DNA of 7,723 nt from JAEKLB01 sp050249235 (GTDB lineage: Bacteria; Actinomycetota; Acidimicrobiia; Acidimicrobiales; CADCSY01): NCBI GenBank assembly GCA_050249235.1, contig JBFWQW010000127.1:1-7723 (forward strand). The letters are read 5' to 3'. This document shows, piece by piece, positions 1 through 5,185 of this stretch; position 1 is the first letter of the stretch; each line of letters begins with the position of its first letter. Below the pieces are notes generated by a model, which saw nothing but the letters and a program-made list of their open reading frames with translations, had not been told where the DNA came from and made no database searches. The position numbers and the translations under genes were made by a program.

Positions 1-23
1 CTTCCCCCACCTGACCGAGTTCG

Positions 24-87
24 GTTCTGGGTTCGAGGTTCCGAGCATGTGCTCCACGCGTGTGTGCAGGAACCGTGAACCCGGAAC
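24..87 (+). repeat. Long imperfect inverted repeat made of tandem heptamers, upstream of ftsE
   Basis: Positions 24-34 (GTTCTGGGTTC) pair with 77-87 (GAACCCGGAAC) over 11 pairs, with one T28/G83 mismatch that becomes a G-U wobble only if the + strand is transcribed. A G35/T76 wobble and one A/G mismatch follow, then 37-42 (GGTTCC) pairs perfectly with 69-74 (GGAACC). The left arm is three tandem heptamers of form GGTTCNN (23-29, 30-36, 37-43). The right arm is three heptamers with a GAAC core (69-75, 76-82, 83-89). The 26-nt apex contains GAGCATGTGCTC and the palindrome CACGCGTG. It could be a terminator or attenuator hairpin of an upstream transcript, or a multi-site protein operator. No T-tract follows. 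The structure is seen directly; its function is not known. Confidence 0.6.
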
Positions 88-96
88 GCGGGCGTC

Positions 97-127
97 GGGG
101 GAGGGGTGCCGCGAGGGGGTGGGGGGG
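97..127 (+). other. Putative G-quadruplex motif in the ftsE upstream region
   Basis: Four G-runs lie close together on the + (non-template) strand: 97-101 (5 G), 103-106 (4 G), 115-119 (5 G) and 121-127 (7 G). The loops are 1, 8 and 1 nt. Every run has at least four Gs, so a four-tetrad quadruplex is possible, and the 7-G run gives slip register. The motif ends 50 bp before the chosen ftsE start. It lies either in the promoter upstream region or in the mRNA leader, depending on where transcription begins. The long G-runs are also a likely place for sequencing indels. Confidence 0.55.
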
Positions 128-133
128 CGCCGG

Positions 134-139
134 TACCCT
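134..139 (+). promoter_or_regulatory. Possible -10 box (TACCCT) for ftsE
   Basis: TACCCT fits the actinobacterial -10 pattern TANNNT. It would place transcription start near 146, giving a leader of about 30 nt that contains GGAG (162-165) before the GTG at 178. No recognisable -35 is seen at the expected spacing; that stretch is occupied by the G-runs. This is a weak inference from one hexamer. Confidence 0.25.
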
Positions 140-177
140 TGCTCGGCCCCATCGACCCTCTGGAGCGACCCCGCCCG

Positions 178-855
178 GTGATCAAGCTGGAGAACGTCAC
201 GAAGGTGTACAAGGGCGACGTCGTTGCCCTCCGTGACGCGTCGGCCGACATCCAGAAGGGCGAGTTCGTCTTCCTCGTCGGCGAGTCGGGCTCCGGGAAG
301 TCGACCTTCCTCCGCCTGCTCAACCGGGAGGAGACCCCCGACGACGGCCGCATCTGGGTGGCCGGCCGGGACTGGAGCCAGGTCTCGAAGTGGAAGGTGC
401 CCTACCTCCGGCGCAACATCGGGGCCATCTTCCAGGACTTCAAGCTCCTCCCGAACAAGTCGGTGTACGAGAACGTGGCCTTCGCCATGGAGGTCACCGG
501 CCGGCCCCGCCACGTGATCGACTCGCAGGTGCCGGTCATCCTCGACCTGGTCGGCCTGGCCTCGAAGGTCTCCAACCTCCCGACCGAGCTGTCCGGCGGC
601 GAGCAGCAGCGGGTCTCGATCGCCCGGGCCTTCGTCAACCGGCCCCTGATCCTCCTGGCCGACGAGCCCACCGGGAACCTCGACCCGAACACCTCGGTCG
701 GCATCATGCGCCTGCTCGACCGCATCAACCGGACCGGCACCACGGTCGTGATGGCGACCCACGACAAGGGGATCGTCGACACCATGCGACGCCGGGTGAT
801 CGAGCTGGAGCGGGGCAAGATCGTCCGCGACCAGTCGCGCGGGGTCTACGAGTGA
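178..855 (+). CDS. ftsE: Cell-division ATP-binding protein FtsE
   Basis: FtsE is the cytoplasmic ATPase of the FtsEX complex, which uses ATP hydrolysis to control peptidoglycan hydrolases at the septum or side wall. The protein is 225 aa, normal for the family. All ABC motifs are present: Walker A GESGSGKST (35-43), Q-loop Gln86 in FQDF, signature LSGGEQQR (138-145), Walker B LILLADEP (157-164) with catalytic Glu163, D-loop NLD (167-169) and H-loop His195. I chose the GTG at 178 because the protein then opens with IKLENVTKVY, the typical FtsE N-terminus. An in-frame GTG at 106 would add 24 low-complexity Gly/Pro-rich residues encoded in the G-runs. The ribosome site is weak (GGAG at 162-165, 12 nt from the start). 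ftsX follows after 40 bp in the same direction, which confirms FtsE over other LolD/MacB-like ATPases. Confidence 0.95.
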   Translation: MIKLENVTKVYKGDVVALRDASADIQKGEFVFLVGESGSGKSTFLRLLNREETPDDGRIWVAGRDWSQVSKWKVPYLRRNIGAIFQDFKLLPNKSVYENVAFAMEVTGRPRHVIDSQVPVILDLVGLASKVSNLPTELSGGEQQRVSIARAFVNRPLILLADEPTGNLDPNTSVGIMRLLDRINRTGTTVVMATHDKGIVDTMRRRVIELERGKIVRDQSRGVYE

Positions 856-895
856 CGCCGGCGGGCGGGGCCCGACGGGTGGAGGAGGCGGTCGG

Positions 896-1798
896 ATGGC
901 GCTGAAGGTCGACTACGTCACGCGCGAGACGCTCACCAACCTGCGCCGCAACCTGCTGCTCTCGACCGCCTCGGTCCTCACGGTGGCGGTCTCGCTGTCG
1001 ATGGTGGGGGCGGTGCTGTTCCTCCGCTACGGCGTCGACAACGCCACCGCCCGCTGGAAGAACGGCGTCGAGTTCGAGATCTTCTTCACCACCGATCCGC
1101 CGGCCACCACCGAGCAGAAGGACCGGGTGTACCGCGAGCTCTCCGAGTCGGACGAGGTCGACGTGAGCGGCATCCAGTTCATCGACCAGGCCGCCCAGTA
1201 CGAGCTGTTCCGCGTGTACTTCGTCGACCAGCCCGAGTTCCTCGAGAACGTCAAGCAGGAGGACATGCCCGAGTCGTACCGGGTGCGCCCCTCCGTCGAC
1301 GACGCCGACCTGATCCAGGCCCTCGGCGACCGGTTCACGAAGGAGCCCGGCGTCTACAAGGTGGCCTTCGCCAAGGACCAGGTGAAGCGGGCCTTCGACA
1401 CCTCCCGCGGCCTGCAGATCGGCATGTCGATCGTGGCCACCGTGCTGTTCCTCGCCTCGTCGCTGCTCATCTTCAACACCATCCGCACGGCCATCTTCTC
1501 CCGGCGCCGGGAGATCGAGGTCATGAAGCTGGTGGGCGCCACCAACTGGTTCATCCGGGTGCCGTTCATGATCGAGGGGATGCTCCAGGGCCTGGTCGGC
1601 TCGGTGGTCACCTTCGCCGCGCTCTTCTGGCTGCGCTCGCCGCTGGCCAAGTGGGTGGTCGACACCTTCGACCAGTTCGCCGGCTTCGCGGTGGTGCCCA
1701 GCGAGGTGTTCACCATCGGCGTGCTGATGGTCGTCGTCGGCTCGCTGGTGGGCGCGGTGTCGGCCGGGGTGGCCGTCACCCGCTTCCTCGACGTCTGA
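896..1798 (+). CDS. ftsX: Cell-division protein FtsX (permease-like membrane subunit)
   Basis: FtsX is the membrane partner of FtsE. Its extracytoplasmic loop binds and activates cell-wall hydrolases or their adaptors. The 300-aa protein has the classic four-helix layout: TM1 about 21-43, a large external domain about 46-172, TM2 about 174-197, TM3 about 222-247 and TM4 about 271-296. The cytoplasmic loop after TM2 carries the FtsX hallmark RREIEVMKLVGATNWFIR (204-221). The size and the large first loop fit the actinobacterial type. The start is firm: GGAGGAGG (881-888) sits 7 nt before the ATG. It is co-directional with ftsE (40-bp gap) and almost certainly shares its transcript, which ends at the hairpin 13 bp past the stop. 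In many actinobacteria smpB comes next; here a secreted peptidase gene does. Confidence 0.95.
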   Translation: MALKVDYVTRETLTNLRRNLLLSTASVLTVAVSLSMVGAVLFLRYGVDNATARWKNGVEFEIFFTTDPPATTEQKDRVYRELSESDEVDVSGIQFIDQAAQYELFRVYFVDQPEFLENVKQEDMPESYRVRPSVDDADLIQALGDRFTKEPGVYKVAFAKDQVKRAFDTSRGLQIGMSIVATVLFLASSLLIFNTIRTAIFSRRREIEVMKLVGATNWFIRVPFMIEGMLQGLVGSVVTFAALFWLRSPLAKWVVDTFDQFAGFAVVPSEVFTIGVLMVVVGSLVGAVSAGVAVTRFLDV

Positions 1799-1810
1799 GC
1801 CCGAGGGGTC

Positions 1811-1839
1811 GAGCCGAACGGGTCACGCCCGTTCGGCTC
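1811..1839 (+). terminator. Strong hairpin terminator after ftsEX
   Basis: Positions 1811-1822 (GAGCCGAACGGG) are perfectly complementary to 1828-1839 (CCCGTTCGGCTC), a 12-bp stem with a 5-nt loop (TCACG). It starts 12 bp after the ftsX stop. No T-tract follows, as is common for terminators in GC-rich actinobacteria. It separates the ftsEX transcript from the downstream peptidase, so that gene probably has its own promoter. Confidence 0.8.
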
Positions 1840-1899
1840 TCGGCGCCGTCGCGCGGGGATTCGCCCTGTCGCGCCGGGGGCTCGTGTGGCTGGTGTGCG

Positions 1900-1905
1900 T
1901 AGTGT
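1900..1905 (+). promoter_or_regulatory. Possible -10 box (TAGTGT) giving a leaderless peptidase mRNA
   Basis: TAGTGT fits the TANNNT -10 pattern and ends 7 nt before the GTG at 1913. Transcription would then begin at or next to the start codon, as in the leaderless mRNAs common in actinobacteria. No clear -35 hexamer is seen upstream. The site lies downstream of the ftsX terminator, which supports a separate promoter here. If translation instead begins at the GTG at 1886, this hexamer would be coding sequence and the call would be wrong. Confidence 0.35.
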
Positions 1906-1912
1906 TGCTCAT

Positions 1913-3133
1913 GTGAGACGAGCCGTGCCGATCGCCCTGGTCGTGCTCCTCGTGGGCGGGCTGGCGCCGACGGCCGGCCCCGGTGCTCCGGCGGTGGCCG
2001 CCGAGGCCAGCCGCGAGGCCCAGGTCGACGCCGAGCTCGAGCGGCTCCGCAACGAGATCTCCAACTCGCTGGAGGAGGAGAACCGGGTCCTCGCCGAGCT
2101 CCGGGTGAGCCAGCGGGTCCGCAAGGACCTCGACGCCCGGGTCGCCGCCCTCGACCGCTCGCTGGCCCGGGCGCAGCAGGAGCTCGACGCCGTCAGCGCC
2201 CGCCTCGACGAGGCCACCGCCGCCGTGCTGGCGGCGTCCGCCCAGGTGGAGGAGGCCAAGCGCCAGCTGGAGGACGCGACCGCGCTCCTGAAGGACCAGG
2301 CCATCAACGCCTACATCCGGTTCGCGGTGAAGCCGTCGATCCCGGACGCGGTCCGCGACATCGACGACGTCAACGAGGTGCCCCGGGTGGTCGCCCTCGC
2401 CGAGACCGTGACCGCCAACCAGGGCCGGATCGTCGAGCAGCACCGCCAGCTCCGAGCCGCCCTGTCCGACCTCGAGGCCGAGGCGAACGCGGCCAAGGCC
2501 GCTCTCGCGGCCGACCGCGAGCGGGTCACCGCGCAGAAGGCCGAGCTCGAGGCCGACCGGGCCGAGCAGGCGTCGGCCCGGGCCGCGGCCCGGGCCGAGG
2601 AGGTGACCGAGGAGCGGTTGCTGGCCCGGCTCCAGGCCGGCCGGGCCGAGGACGAGCAGCGGGTCAGGGACCTCCAGGCCAGCTCCGACTCGATCACGGC
2701 CCTGCTCCGGCGGCTGCAGGCCGGCCAGCCGCCGGCACCAAGCGGCAAGGGCGTCCTCGCCTACCCGATCGCCTCACCCGTGGTGACGAGCAACTTCGGC
2801 TGGCGGGCACACCCGATCTTCGGTGACCGGCGCTTGCACGCCGGCACGGACTTCAAGGGCGGATCCGGGACGCCGATCCTCGCCGCCGGCGACGGCAAGG
2901 TCGTCTACGCCGGGGTGATGCGGGGCTACGGCAACGTGGTGATCATCGACCACGGGCGCTCGCTGGCCACGCTCTACGCCCACCAGAGCCGGATCGGCGT
3001 GTCGAACGGCCAGCGGGTCAAGCGGGGCCAGGTGATCGGCGCCGTCGGCGCCACCGGCTACGCCACGGGGCCGCACCTCCACTTCGAGGCGCGGGTCGGC
3101 GGCACCCCGGTCGACGCCCGCGCCTACCTGTGA
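1913..3133 (+). CDS. Secreted coiled-coil M23 metallopeptidase, probable FtsEX-controlled peptidoglycan hydrolase (EnvC-like)
   Basis: From the GTG at 1913 the protein is 406 aa. It has a basic start (RR), a hydrophobic core at 7-17 and a likely signal cleavage near AVAA (27-30). Two Glu/Arg/Ala-rich coiled-coil stretches (about 35-125 and 165-268) flank a break containing AYIRFAVKPS, the layout of EnvC, PcsB, CwlO and RipC, whose coiled coils bind FtsX. The C-terminal LytM/M23 domain (about 282-406) has the full set: His309 and Asp313 (HAGTD), His357 (YAH) and His388/His390 (HLH). An active zinc D,D-endopeptidase acting on cell-wall crosslinks is therefore expected, unlike EnvC, whose site is degenerate. 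It directly follows ftsEX but lies beyond a strong terminator. A GTG at 1886 would add 9 residues before the signal peptide and has a G-rich stretch 5 nt upstream; I prefer 1913 for its compact signal peptide. The family is certain; FtsEX partnership is inferred. Confidence 0.9.
   Translation: MRRAVPIALVVLLVGGLAPTAGPGAPAVAAEASREAQVDAELERLRNEISNSLEEENRVLAELRVSQRVRKDLDARVAALDRSLARAQQELDAVSARLDEATAAVLAASAQVEEAKRQLEDATALLKDQAINAYIRFAVKPSIPDAVRDIDDVNEVPRVVALAETVTANQGRIVEQHRQLRAALSDLEAEANAAKAALAADRERVTAQKAELEADRAEQASARAAARAEEVTEERLLARLQAGRAEDEQRVRDLQASSDSITALLRRLQAGQPPAPSGKGVLAYPIASPVVTSNFGWRAHPIFGDRRLHAGTDFKGGSGTPILAAGDGKVVYAGVMRGYGNVVIIDHGRSLATLYAHQSRIGVSNGQRVKRGQVIGAVGATGYATGPHLHFEARVGGTPVDARAYL
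2573..2598. repeat. 26-bp perfect palindrome inside the M23 gene
   Basis: The left half TCGGCCCGGGCCG (2573-2585) is followed immediately by its exact reverse complement CGGCCCGGGCCGA (2586-2598), with no loop and no mismatch. It is in codon register and encodes the Ser-Ala-Arg-Ala-Ala-Ala-Arg-Ala-Glu stretch (221-229) of the second coiled coil. It may simply result from Ala/Arg codon bias (GCC, CGG, GCG), but it can form a cruciform or a tight mRNA hairpin and could also bind a dimeric protein. Confidence 0.7.
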
Positions 3134-3138
3134 GGGCC

Positions 3139-3162
3139 GGATCATCCGACGCCGGATGAGCC
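3139..3162 (+). terminator. Possible hairpin terminator after the M23 gene
   Basis: TCATCCG (3142-3148) pairs with CGGATGA (3153-3159) around a 4-nt loop (ACGC). After one A/G mismatch, GG (3139-3140) pairs with CC (3161-3162). It begins 5 bp after the peptidase stop codon. There is no T-tract. The remaining 70 bp before carD show no other clear element. Confidence 0.45.
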
Positions 3163-3223
3163 CCCGGGGTGGGTGAGCCGGGCCCGGTCCTGTCACACTG
3201 GAGGCCCCCAACCCCGTTCCCGT

Positions 3224-3228
3224 AGGAG
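3224..3228 (+). promoter_or_regulatory. Shine-Dalgarno AGGAG that fixes the carD start
   Basis: AGGAG lies 4 nt before the ATG at 3233. It selects this start over an in-frame GTG 60 bp further upstream at 3173, which would add 20 residues that do not resemble CarD. Confidence 0.75.
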
Positions 3229-3232
3229 CAGC

Positions 3233-3712
3233 ATGGCCTTCAAGGTCGGCGATCGAGTCGTGTACCCCCACCATGGCGCGGCGGTCATCAAGAAGAAGGA
3301 GTCGCGGACGGTCAACGAGGAGAAGGTCGACTACTTCGTCCTCCACATGGCCCACGGCGACCTGACCCTCTCGGTGCCGGTGGACAAGGCCGACGAGGTC
3401 GGCATGCGCCCCCCGATCAGCGAGGAGGACGTCGAGGACGTCCTGCGCCTGCTGGCCAAGCGGGACGTGCGGGAGCCGGCCAACTGGAGCCGGCGGTTCA
3501 AGAACCACCAGGAGAAGCTGAAGTCCGGCGACGTGTACCAGGTCGCCGAGGTCGTGCGGAACCTCGCGCTCCGGGAGGCCGCCCGCGGCCTGTCCGCCGG
3601 CGAGAAGTCGATGCTCGAGCGGGCCCGGGTGATCCTCGCGTCCGAGCTGTCGATCGCCTGGGACGTCCCCGAGGAAGAGGCCGTCGAGCGCCTGGCCAAG
3701 GCGCTCGTCTAG
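3233..3712 (+). CDS. carD: CarD family RNA polymerase-binding transcription factor
   Basis: CarD binds the RNA polymerase beta subunit and the upstream edge of the -10 element, stabilising open complexes at many promoters, including rRNA promoters. The protein is 159 aa, close to the 162 aa of the mycobacterial one. The N-terminal Tudor-like polymerase-interaction domain (about 1-60) begins FKVGDRVVYPHHGAA. The helical C-terminal DNA-binding domain holds NWSRRFK with Trp85, the residue that wedges into the minor groove in M. tuberculosis CarD, at the same number. RGLSAGEKSML (118-128) is another strongly conserved block. AGGAG (3224-3228) sets the start. In many actinobacteria carD is followed by ispD and ispF; here the next gene is convergent and shares the CTAG stop tetranucleotide, so carD appears to be a single-gene transcript. 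No certain promoter is visible. Confidence 0.95.
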   Translation: MAFKVGDRVVYPHHGAAVIKKKESRTVNEEKVDYFVLHMAHGDLTLSVPVDKADEVGMRPPISEEDVEDVLRLLAKRDVREPANWSRRFKNHQEKLKSGDVYQVAEVVRNLALREAARGLSAGEKSMLERARVILASELSIAWDVPEEEAVERLAKALV

Positions 3713-5175
3713 CTCCCCCGCCCGCCCGGGAACCAGCCCGACGAGCGGCGGTGGGCCCGGGCCGCGGCCGCCGTGGTCGGGCCGTAGGTGCGGTTGGCGG
3801 CCGTGGGCAGCGCTGTCCGCATGGCCTCGAGGTCGGCGCCGGACGGGCGGCAGGGGGCCGCCGCCGGGTCGATGCCGTAGAGCCGGGCGGCGTTGCCGCC
3901 GAGGATCTTGGCCTTTCGCTCGGCGGTGAGGGCCGGGTAGCCGAAGCGCTCCTGGAGCTCCGGCGCGATCTCGAAGGCCCGGAAGGCGGTGAGCTGGTCC
4001 TGGGGGGAGCCGTACCAGATCGAGTCCGTGCCCCAGAGGACGTTGTCCTCGCCGAGCCCCAGGAGGAGCTTGCCGAGGAGGTGGGCCGCCGAGGTGGGGT
4101 CGCCCATCACCGACCGCCACGTCGAGCCCAGCTCGGCGTAGAGGTTCGACCCCGGGGCGAGGCCGGCGTCGCGGGCCGTGCTCACGAGCCGGTTCGCACC
4201 GACGCCGCGGGTGGCCTCGGTCCAGGGCCCCTCGGCGCCGCCCTCGTAGCCGGCGTGGTAGGCGACGAAGGCGACATCGGGGTGCCGGGCCGCGGCCGGG
4301 CCGAGGTCGACCGGCGAGGCGAACGGGTCGTTGCCCGACAGGCCCTTGTGGACGGCGATCCGGGGGATGCCGAGCGCCACCGCCTGGCGGACGAACGCCT
4401 CGCCCACCTGGGGGGCCCGGGGATCGTGGTCGTCGAGGAACCAGCCCGGCCCGCCGGCGTGGGTGTAGGCCTTCCAGGCCGCCACCGGGAAGCGGTCCGC
4501 CGTGTCGGCCATGGCCAGGAGCGCCTCGTCGAGCGGGCCGGCGTTCGGAAGGGCGTGGCCCTGCATCAGCAGCCGGCCGTCGCCGCAGAGCAGCTCGGCC
4601 CGGCGGATCGCCTCCGCCATCACCCGGGGCCCGAGGGGGTTGTCGGGTCCGGCCACGGGCACCGCCGACAGCACGGCCACGGTGGTGTCGCTCCGGACGA
4701 AGACCTCCTCGAGGAAGTGGGCCGTGTCGAAGCAGGCCCGGGGGTCGCCGGCCTCGCACCCGGCCTGCGGGAAGCCCGAGCCGAACCACGCGGCCGGCAG
4801 GGCCGTGTCGAGGTCGTACTCGAGGAGGTGGCCCTGGACGTCGATCACCAGCCCGTCGCCGCCGAGGGCCTCGCGGGCCGCCTCCGGGTCCCTGGTGGCG
4901 TCGGGCGGGACGCGGAAGGTCCCGCCGCCCGAGCCGCCGCTCGACTCGTCGCTGCACGCGGCCAGCACCGCCAGCGCGGTGGCCATGCCGGCCGCCGAGA
5001 GGAGGAACTCCCGCCGGCTCACCCCGGTGCGCCGGGCGTTGTCGTCGCAGGCCAGCCGGGTCCGGCGCATCGCCTCCCGCACCAGGGCGGTCGTGGGGAA
5101 GGGGTCGTGCTCGCCGTTCGAGCAGGGCCCGAGCTTGAGCGGCAGCCCCGGATCGTCGTCGTGCCGACGAGCCAT
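3709..5175 (-). CDS. Tat-exported lipoprotein, amidohydrolase_2 (ACMSD-like TIM-barrel) family
   Basis: The 488-aa protein carries a Tat motif SRREFL (53-58), a hydrophobic segment and a lipobox LAAC with Cys74, then a Ser/Gly-rich linker. The mature protein should sit on the outer face of the membrane. Residues about 108-435 look like the metal-dependent hydrolase/decarboxylase barrel: IDVQGH (111-116), WKAY (234-237), VHKG (His276), AYHAG (His307) and GTDS (Asp384). Where ACMSD-type enzymes have HxH, this has Gln114-x-His116, so one metal ligand is changed. The substrate is unknown. The 52 residues before the twin arginines are unusually long for a Tat signal; from memory, similar exported amidohydrolases have such an extension, so I keep the ATG at 5175. 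An internal ATG (codon 36) preceded by GGGAGG only 2 nt away is the alternative. It lies 10 bp downstream of the aminotransferase gene and is probably co-transcribed; no Shine-Dalgarno is seen. Confidence 0.82.
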   Translation of the reverse strand: MARRHDDDPGLPLKLGPCSNGEHDPFPTTALVREAMRRTRLACDDNARRTGVSRREFLLSAAGMATALAVLAACSDESSGGSGGGTFRVPPDATRDPEAAREALGGDGLVIDVQGHLLEYDLDTALPAAWFGSGFPQAGCEAGDPRACFDTAHFLEEVFVRSDTTVAVLSAVPVAGPDNPLGPRVMAEAIRRAELLCGDGRLLMQGHALPNAGPLDEALLAMADTADRFPVAAWKAYTHAGGPGWFLDDHDPRAPQVGEAFVRQAVALGIPRIAVHKGLSGNDPFASPVDLGPAAARHPDVAFVAYHAGYEGGAEGPWTEATRGVGANRLVSTARDAGLAPGSNLYAELGSTWRSVMGDPTSAAHLLGKLLLGLGEDNVLWGTDSIWYGSPQDQLTAFRAFEIAPELQERFGYPALTAERKAKILGGNAARLYGIDPAAAPCRPSGADLEAMRTALPTAANRTYGPTTAAAARAHRRSSGWFPGGRGS

Positions 5176-5185
5176 GGGCCGGAGG

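Noticed and set aside
1..105. A tRNA-like T-arm (GGGTTCGAGG) suggesting a tRNA gene at the left edge
   Set aside because: The flanking bases do not form the 5-bp T-stem, and no acceptor or anticodon arm can be drawn. The GGTTC motif belongs to the heptamer repeats.
106..177. In-frame GTG at 106 giving a 24-residue N-terminal extension of FtsE
   Set aside because: The extension is Gly/Pro-rich, encoded in the G-runs, and absent from normal FtsE proteins. The GTG at 178 gives the canonical N-terminus and length.
3191..3199. TGTCACACT upstream of carD as a -10 region
   Set aside because: The hexamer CACACT lacks the leading T of TANNNT and no -35 is seen at the right distance, so it is too weak to annotate.
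2774..4957. 727-codon - strand open frame across the M23 gene, carD and the amidohydrolase
   Set aside because: It lies antisense to the intact HAGTD/HLH and CarD motifs and overlaps the amidohydrolase out of frame. Its composition is typical of a shadow.
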